Assembly (NCBI RefSeq): GCF_036417845.1
Contig: NC_090020.1
Location: forward strand, 46,050,425 to 46,114,424
Origin: Apteryx mantelli
Lineage: Eukaryota > Chordata > Aves > Apterygiformes > Apterygidae
Length of the DNA: 64,000 nucleotides
Reading direction: 5' to 3'
This document shows, one piece after another, positions 57,620 to 64,000 of this stretch (the stretch's first letter is position 1; the number at the start of each line of letters is the position of its first letter). A model generated the notes under the pieces. The model was not told the DNA's origin. It saw nothing but the letters and a program-made list of their open reading frames with translations, and ran no database searches. The translations under genes were made by a program, and so were the position numbers.

Positions 57620-60600
57620 AGCACGTTAGGCAGCAGGACTGTGTAGGAAGGATAGATGGGCTGAAATGCCTGTAAAATAAACATATTTTGCATAAAAATG
57701 GGTCGTCTTTGCTTGCCAGCAGTCTCATCATTATCCGATAACAGAGCACCAGCATCATTTTGGCAGAGTTTTCAGAAAGGATTTATAAGAGGACAAGGCA
57801 GAGGCTTTATGGAGTTTGACAGGCAGTTTTACAGAGGCATGACTGGATGAGAAGAAATCTTGGTTCTTGAGATAGAAGCCTCTCTGGCACTGCACACTAC
57901 GTGCTTTACACATATTTGATGTTGCGTTTTACCTTGTAAAAGATTTCTATTAATTTCAAATGTCATACTGTTATAAGTCAGTAGGAGAGCTGCCTGAGTT
58001 GTGCACTACGTGGACTAAACCAAGAGTCCCATCTTTTCTCTGGTATCCCCCGGAAGCAGGTAGCTTGTGCACTTGGACAAAGAGCCTCCGATGTGGCCTT
58101 TATGGCTGCTTGTAGCTACCAGGAACTTGATGTGCCTTGTTACAGGATAACATGCTCTAGCAGATAATCACAATATACTGTTTTTATACTGTCCAAACCA
58201 CAGCCCCAATGTGTTTGAGAATCACTGAACTAGCATTTATCTGAGGAGACAGGAAGGGATTTATGGGCTACAGTGTGGGGGACCATCTGATTGCAGGGGC
58301 AGCCCTGCTGTGACTTCCCCAAGTTGTTTTACGGGGAGGATATGCACTGAGGTCTTTGCAGCCCTTCTGCCAGTGCCGACCTTCTGCCAAGCACTGCCTG
58401 TGCCTCCCAGCACCCTGGAAGTTCAGTCAGAGAGGGCTCGTGTGGAGCAGTAGTACTTTGCCTTATAGTTAAATGGAAAGAAGGAAGGAGCTGGTTTTGC
58501 TTCCTGATGCTCAAAAAAGGATTTGAGCTGACAGCCAGTTTTGTGACTCTCCTGACCAAAGCATTTGCACTCTTTTGAAAATATTAAAAGCCCCCCAAAA
58601 ATTGTTTGTTTGTTGTTTTTTTCTCAGCACTGTGTTGTAATCTCTGGAAGAGATCCGTAAACCCTGATCTATTGTTTCAGAGGTCACTAAATAGATGGAT
58701 CAGTGTTGAGATTTGTGTATTTATGAACTGGTGCAATTCTGTGATGGTTGTATAGGCAATATAATTTCAAAATAACTAAATACAATCTATTAGTTTTTAC
58801 AAGAGCAAGTAAGTCACAGTATCTGCTTGCACTGTTTATTACTAATGTACAGTGCGCATCCATGCATATATGTATGTATGAGAAAACAATCAAACATCAA
58901 CATTAAAATGAGAAAGCACTGGAAACAGAAGGCTCATTCACTTAAATATGTACTCTTGTCAACTCCAGGAGAATAAATATTCTTGATACACTTGCATTTT
59001 TAATTATATGTGTGTGTATGTATAGGATAGCCCTTAGAATATTTGCTGTCTTCTTTATTGACTAGTGTCTTAACTTTTTTCTCAGCAGTGTGTATAGTAA
59101 ATTTTATTTTTAAATGGAAAATTAGTACAATACAGTTTCAGATAGCAGCTATTTTATTTATGATAGTTCTACTAAAATCTCAGGATATAATAATCTTTTA
59201 TGCTTGTTTAAATTTTTAAGGCTAAAATATATACCTAAGTCTCAGTCTACATGAATGTGCTTGTAACTTGTATATGTAAATACTTAACTGGTAATTAGAA
59301 TATATATGGGATATCTTCATCTTGCTGTATTTCTGCAATATGTTTTACATGTGTTTATTCCACTACATTGTCACTTCCACTTCACATGGGGCTCTCTTCG
59401 TTTGTGAAGAGCAGCAGGATCTTGAAACTAAAGCTCATGGAGGACAGAGGGCAAAATCAGGTATTCTCTTGAGTTTCCTATTTGCTTGATAGTTTTTTTC
59501 TTTGTATTCTTCTTTATATCAAAACTGGTAATAGGCAAGTCATCTCTCTGGGTGTCAGACAAACTTGGTTTTGCCTGGTCACCCCTGTCTCTGAAGTAAG
59601 GATCATTTCCTGCTAGATGTGTCTCAAAGACTGGATTGATCACAGAGAATTTTTTTTTCCTCTAAAGGAAATGATTTGGCCCATAATGTTTAAAATATTT
59701 TCATTAATATGCTTTATCAAATCATTTAAATTAAGTGGCAAAATCATTTTCCAGTTCTCATGAATCTCTGAAAGAATTACCATCTGTGATTTGCAGCCTG
59801 TCAGCAAACAGTAACCATGTAACAGCAAACATGTAACTATGCATGGATAGTATACATGAAACTCCATTTTTAAAAGGGTTCAAAACCTCAAGTATATGTA
59901 CAACATACCTTCTGACAAGCTACTCTTACAATCTGCTGGAGATTTGGTGTAGATATTTCCACAGACTGACTGCAAAGCCAGCAAACAAAAATCACTGCTG
60001 AACTGAACTAACAACAGGCACCAGAGAACACACAACGGCTGCAGGCCACATCATCATAACTCATAAACATTTGTGAAAGCACAGCATCATCAAAAAGAGA
60101 AGAAAACTTCTTCAAATTATGAAAAATAGCATTTTAAACATGATGATAGAAAATGAAAACACTGTGGGGCAGTTGCCTTCTCCTGCACATCAAACTTTGA
60201 AAAGAAACTCCTATTATCTGTTTTGCTATGAAGATAACAATAACTTACTAACGCAAACCCACAAAGTTCCTTACTAAGGCTTTGGCACTGGTATATTATA
60301 ACTTCTTGCATAAATAGATTGAGAAGAATGTAGTTCATATTAGAAATGTGATAAAGCATGAATTTATAATTTGCTTGAAACAAGACTATAATTGTGTTTG
60401 AATGAAGGAAATATTTTAGAAATGATCTAACAGCTCTGATTTGTTCTGTGCAGTTCTGGCATGTTGATTATGGTATTAAAAATGGAAATATAAAAGCTTT
60501 GCTTGGTAACTGGGATTGTTGCACAGTACTGAGCAATACTGTTTTCTTTTCTCTTGCTGACGTTGCTAACTAGATACTCTCAGAAACATGGTCTACTGGT

Positions 60601-61774
60601 GACTGTGTGTAGTGAAGTCTCCCAGCTCTCCAGTGTTCACGTTGCGGTTTATGCCTCAGCATGCGTTCCCATTGAACCTACCAAGTCTCTTTTCCACTGG
60701 CAGGATCATTCTTGCTTGGAAGAGCTCACAGGCACTACTTCTCTTTTAGCCCTTCCTAATGATGGGATTTTTCTATCTCTTCTCTGATATATTACAATTC
60801 TTTCATAACTCAGTCTGGATTAAATTCACCTCCTGTTAGCTTTGAATTTACAGGATTTACAACAGGGTTAAGTTTAAACCAGTGTTTGTAAATTGGATCT
60901 GCATGGACACTGGTTCTTCCCCCCTGCCCCAGTTAAGCAGCTTGATCTGATTTCATACTGTGGTAATTCTAGTTGACCTTCCCCAGTGTGAGAGCTAGTA
61001 GTCTATTGTAGTGGTCTATTACTGTCTGACAGTTTGAGTTACAGCTTGTGGGAAGAGGGAGATCAAAACTGATGCTGTAATTTCATTTGCTTTTTTTTTT
61101 TTTTTTTTTGGTTTGGCATCATTGGTAAAGTCAGATTAATATGTAAGTGTGTGATGTGTGGGCCATAACAGAGAAGCATTGTAAACAACCTGTTTTCAGT
61201 TGTTGGTGCATGAACTTGCCAGTTTTCCTAACCATTTTAGTTGTTACTGAATGGAAATGTTTTAAGGAATTTTAACTTTAGAAAATCTTCAAACTGTATA
61301 GGAATTACCTTACAAGTTCACATACCCTTAAATGTCCACTGCTTTGTTAAGTCAGAAGTCTGAAATGTTTTTTCATATAAGCTCTTTTCTTCATCCCATG
61401 GGTCTGGGAGAGCACAGAACCCCTTCCTGTTCTCCCTGTCTTGAACTGAATATCGTTATGTAATACAGTATCATTGCGTTGCATTCTTATTTGTATCATT
61501 CAAGTATGAACTGATTGATTGGCTCTGCATTTTATGCATTTATGTAAATATAATATAAATGTCAATGTCTTGAGAGTGCCAAAAGAGAAGAAACTTCAAT
61601 TTCTTCTTCCTTCCTCTTCCATTTGTACCGCTGAAAATCACATTCATCACTTCAAGCTACTGACAGTCTAGTACTGTGAAGAGCAGGAATGCTGCAGCTG
61701 CCTTGGATCCATCACTGCTGTACAGCCATGCAAATTGAAGTCCTTGTCACCCCTTTAGCTCAAGATTATTTTCA

Positions 61775-61890
61775 GCTGTGATTTCCTGGGTAAATCCCAT
61801 AATCTTTGTCTGCTTTCATATCCATAAAATGGGATTAATGACATTTACTTTAACACATAAGCACAGTGTTGGTCCTGTATGAATTGTAAT
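61775..61890 (+). repeat. MIR-like / core-SINE tail fragment
   Basis: TGTGATTTCCTGGGTAAATC is followed by a TCTTTGTCTGC stretch, ATCCATAAAATGGGATTAATG and an AAGCACAGTG piece. This matches the order of the conserved part of MIR-type SINEs (GTGACCTTGGGCAAGTCAC, then a CTCATCTGTAAAATGGG run). It is diverged and partial. Confidence 0.5.
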
Positions 61891-64000
61891 AATTAGCTCA
61901 TAGAACATGCCAACACTTCTACAAGAAATGATAGGTCATCTTCATCTAAAGTTTCACACAGATGAAAAAAATGTCTTCCTTTGCCATCACAGATATATGA
62001 CATTCTGTTAATGACTTCTGAGATCTGTGACTACCGTTATGACAAATCATGCTACTTGTTTCTGAAAGCCATTTTCAAGTTAACATTATTCCAGTTTGGT
62101 TTTCATCATTTCTGGAAGACTTTCTTTTTTATAAGATGCCTTATAACTATTTTCCTCCTAATTACTTTAAGAACCAGATCATTTCAGAGGCATACATGTA
62201 GAGATGCATAAATTAATTCTTCAGTGCATTAAGCTCTGCAGCAATGCCTGTAAACGTCATCTAAAAGAGAACCACCAATTTGGGAAAAGGAGTGAGGGGG
62301 AAGGAGCTGGGATGTTCTTCCTAACATTTTCTGATTCATAGACATTTTAATTCTTTATCTCAAGAGGCAAAGAGAAATTCTAGCTCAGCTTTGTGGTATT
62401 AATTTATGTATTAGCAAGAGGAATTCCTCAGACTTTTTTTTTTGTAATGATGAACAGGAAAAAAATTTTTAAAAAATCAGATCTCTTGCTGTTTGCTGGC
62501 TTAAAACTGCCTAAACTAAGACAGGTAGCCTCCCAAGGCTCCCTGTATGTCCATTGGAGAGAGAGAAGCTGCTCTGAAGCACTCCTGGGTGCAACCCCTT
62601 TCTCTCCATTGTTTCCCTAGGTAGCCTAGAGAGAGGATCTGCTTCATTTAGACATCTATATTTGGTGCCTAATTTAAGGAGTGCACTCCTCTCTGCTGCC
62701 CTCCAAAGGCTGAGACTATTTTTGTAGTCCACTGGGTGGTTAAAGGCTGCTTCTGCTATAGCTGCACATCTCTCCGGGCTACCAGGAATGCATCATTCTG
62801 AATGGTCTGTGCTTTGCATGTTTTTGTGATTGGTTTTAGTAAGTGGTACCACCGGTACCACTTAGCTTTATACATAAAGTTAGTGTAACATTAGCCAGAA
62901 TAAAAACAGATCGAAGATGGTTGTAATAAGGTGTGCCTATTTAAAATAAGAGCACTTAAAATAGCTTTAAAACAAACAAAAAAATCTTATTTTGGGGGGC
63001 TTTTCTTGTTTTAAGCCTATATTTCCACTTCTCAGGAAAGGAAATTTGAGATTAAAAATGTTGCTTTATCTTGTCCAGAGCTGATCATAGTTGAAAGGTG
63101 CTTAAGTCCATGTTCATAAACTTCCTTTTTATCTACTGCTCAATATAAAAATTCAATAGTTAGTTTAGAAGTCAGTTTTTCCCTCTGCAGTCCATGGATT
63201 TTTACTTCAACCATTCACCACCTCCTGCCATCCAAGAGGAAAGTAAAAGGCTGTGACAGTGGTTGCTGTGAGGAAATACCAAGAAGGTTACGAAAAAAAA
63301 AAATCTGTGAATGAACAGCAGTACAATTTCTCCCTGGTACAATGCAGTTTAGAAACACGTTATGGAATATAAAAAACATGAGTGAATACAAGGGCATCCC
63401 ACACACTGGTTTGTGTCTCTGAACGTAGAATCCAGTGAGAGATGTATGTATATATAATGATTCACAAAGATGTATATCAAATGTAACAGTAATCTTTAAC
63501 AAATACATACTAATTTCTCACTTTCTTATTTTGTATATGACTGTATTGTCCTGTTTGTTATACCTGCGCTCATTTTTGCTGGTTATATGTGGAAGTACTT
63601 TCCTGCTTAAAATGAAATAATGATTTTTTTTAATAGAGTGTATATCAATATGAATTTTTTATTGTTTTTTAGGGGTCTTTGTCATTGGTGTGGTTGCTTT
63701 TTAAAAAAAGAAGTTGGATAAATTGTTCTTATATTTGTAATGAAACAAACAAAAAAAAGAACCAAATTCAGCCATGCATTAACTGTACTGATTTCAGTCT
63801 GTTCATCCTTAGTTTATTTTGACATATTGTGTCCAGGTTGGTAATTCATTGTGTATTTACGTACTTGACAAATAAGTCTCTGCAGGTCTAGAAGAGATAT
63901 CATACTGTCCTTATCTGAAACAGTTCTGTAAAGAGCACAGTCAAGAAAAGGAAGAAATCATCGTGATAAAGCTTGTAAAATGTTTTTGCTGCAAGCACTG

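Larger units (their letters stand above)
47631..64000. other. Downstream intergenic region
   Basis: This is AT-rich DNA with short frames of fewer than about 100 codons, none resembling a known protein and none with a convincing set of splice sites. It holds an old CR1 tail (50040-50105), T27 (54549-54575), T14 (55439-55452) and T19 (61091-61109) tracts, a 10-bp hairpin (57592-57619) and a MIR-like fragment (61775-61890). Regulatory elements may be present but cannot be recognised by eye. Confidence 0.6.

Noticed and set aside
1..64000. tRNA, rRNA and other structured RNA genes
   Set aside because: I looked for tRNA A/B-box pairs with matching arms and for rRNA-like stretches and found none beyond the degenerate SINE-like segment at 14.6 kb; a covariance-model scan would be needed to exclude small RNAs.

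Overview
The window is vertebrate nuclear DNA from a bird. Evidence: a spliced gene with GT-AG introns behind a CpG-island promoter, a CR1 LINE ending in the avian ATTCTGTG direct repeat, an ERV related to class III (ERVL-like) elements, AT-rich introns and intergenic DNA, and no bacterial-type gene organisation. The species cannot be named from the sequence.

Only one cellular protein-coding gene is well supported: PJA2 (praja2), a RING-H2 E3 ubiquitin ligase, on the + strand. A GC-rich promoter (about 190-1190) has three evenly spaced inverted CCAAT boxes and a likely 5' UTR exon ending at 718. After a 17.8-kb intron, eight coding exons follow: 18553-18753, 21465-22524, 26943-27128, 28657-28842, 30166-30277, 42635-42749, 43062-43183 and 44378-44509. 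All junctions keep frame and give a 703-residue protein with a complete RING at residues 627-667. The 3' UTR probably runs to about 47.63 kb.

Intron 6 (30278-42634) holds the two large mobile elements. The first is an antisense, decayed ERV (about 32.69-36.87 kb). It has an LTR/leader region rich in tandem repeats, a short coiled-coil gag-like frame and pol remnants (protease, RT, RNase H, start of integrase) broken by stops and frameshifts. The second is a 5'-truncated sense-strand CR1 (about 37.39-39.07 kb) with a frameshifted reverse transcriptase. Older repeat fossils lie in intron 1 and downstream: an antisense CR1 (5.4-6.0 kb), a CR1 tail (50.04 kb), a MIR-like tail (61.78 kb) and a possible tRNA-derived SINE head (14.6 kb).

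From about 47.6 kb to the end I see no convincing gene. Points deserving a second look are: a 207-codon stop-free antisense frame opposite the PJA2 3' UTR; an exon-like 59-nt segment in intron 1; two equal-length, same-phase exons (4 and 5) that may be an old duplication; a duplicated TATA segment and tandem repeats in the ERV control region; and a marked + strand bias of long poly-T tracts. I did not find a clearly new biological system.
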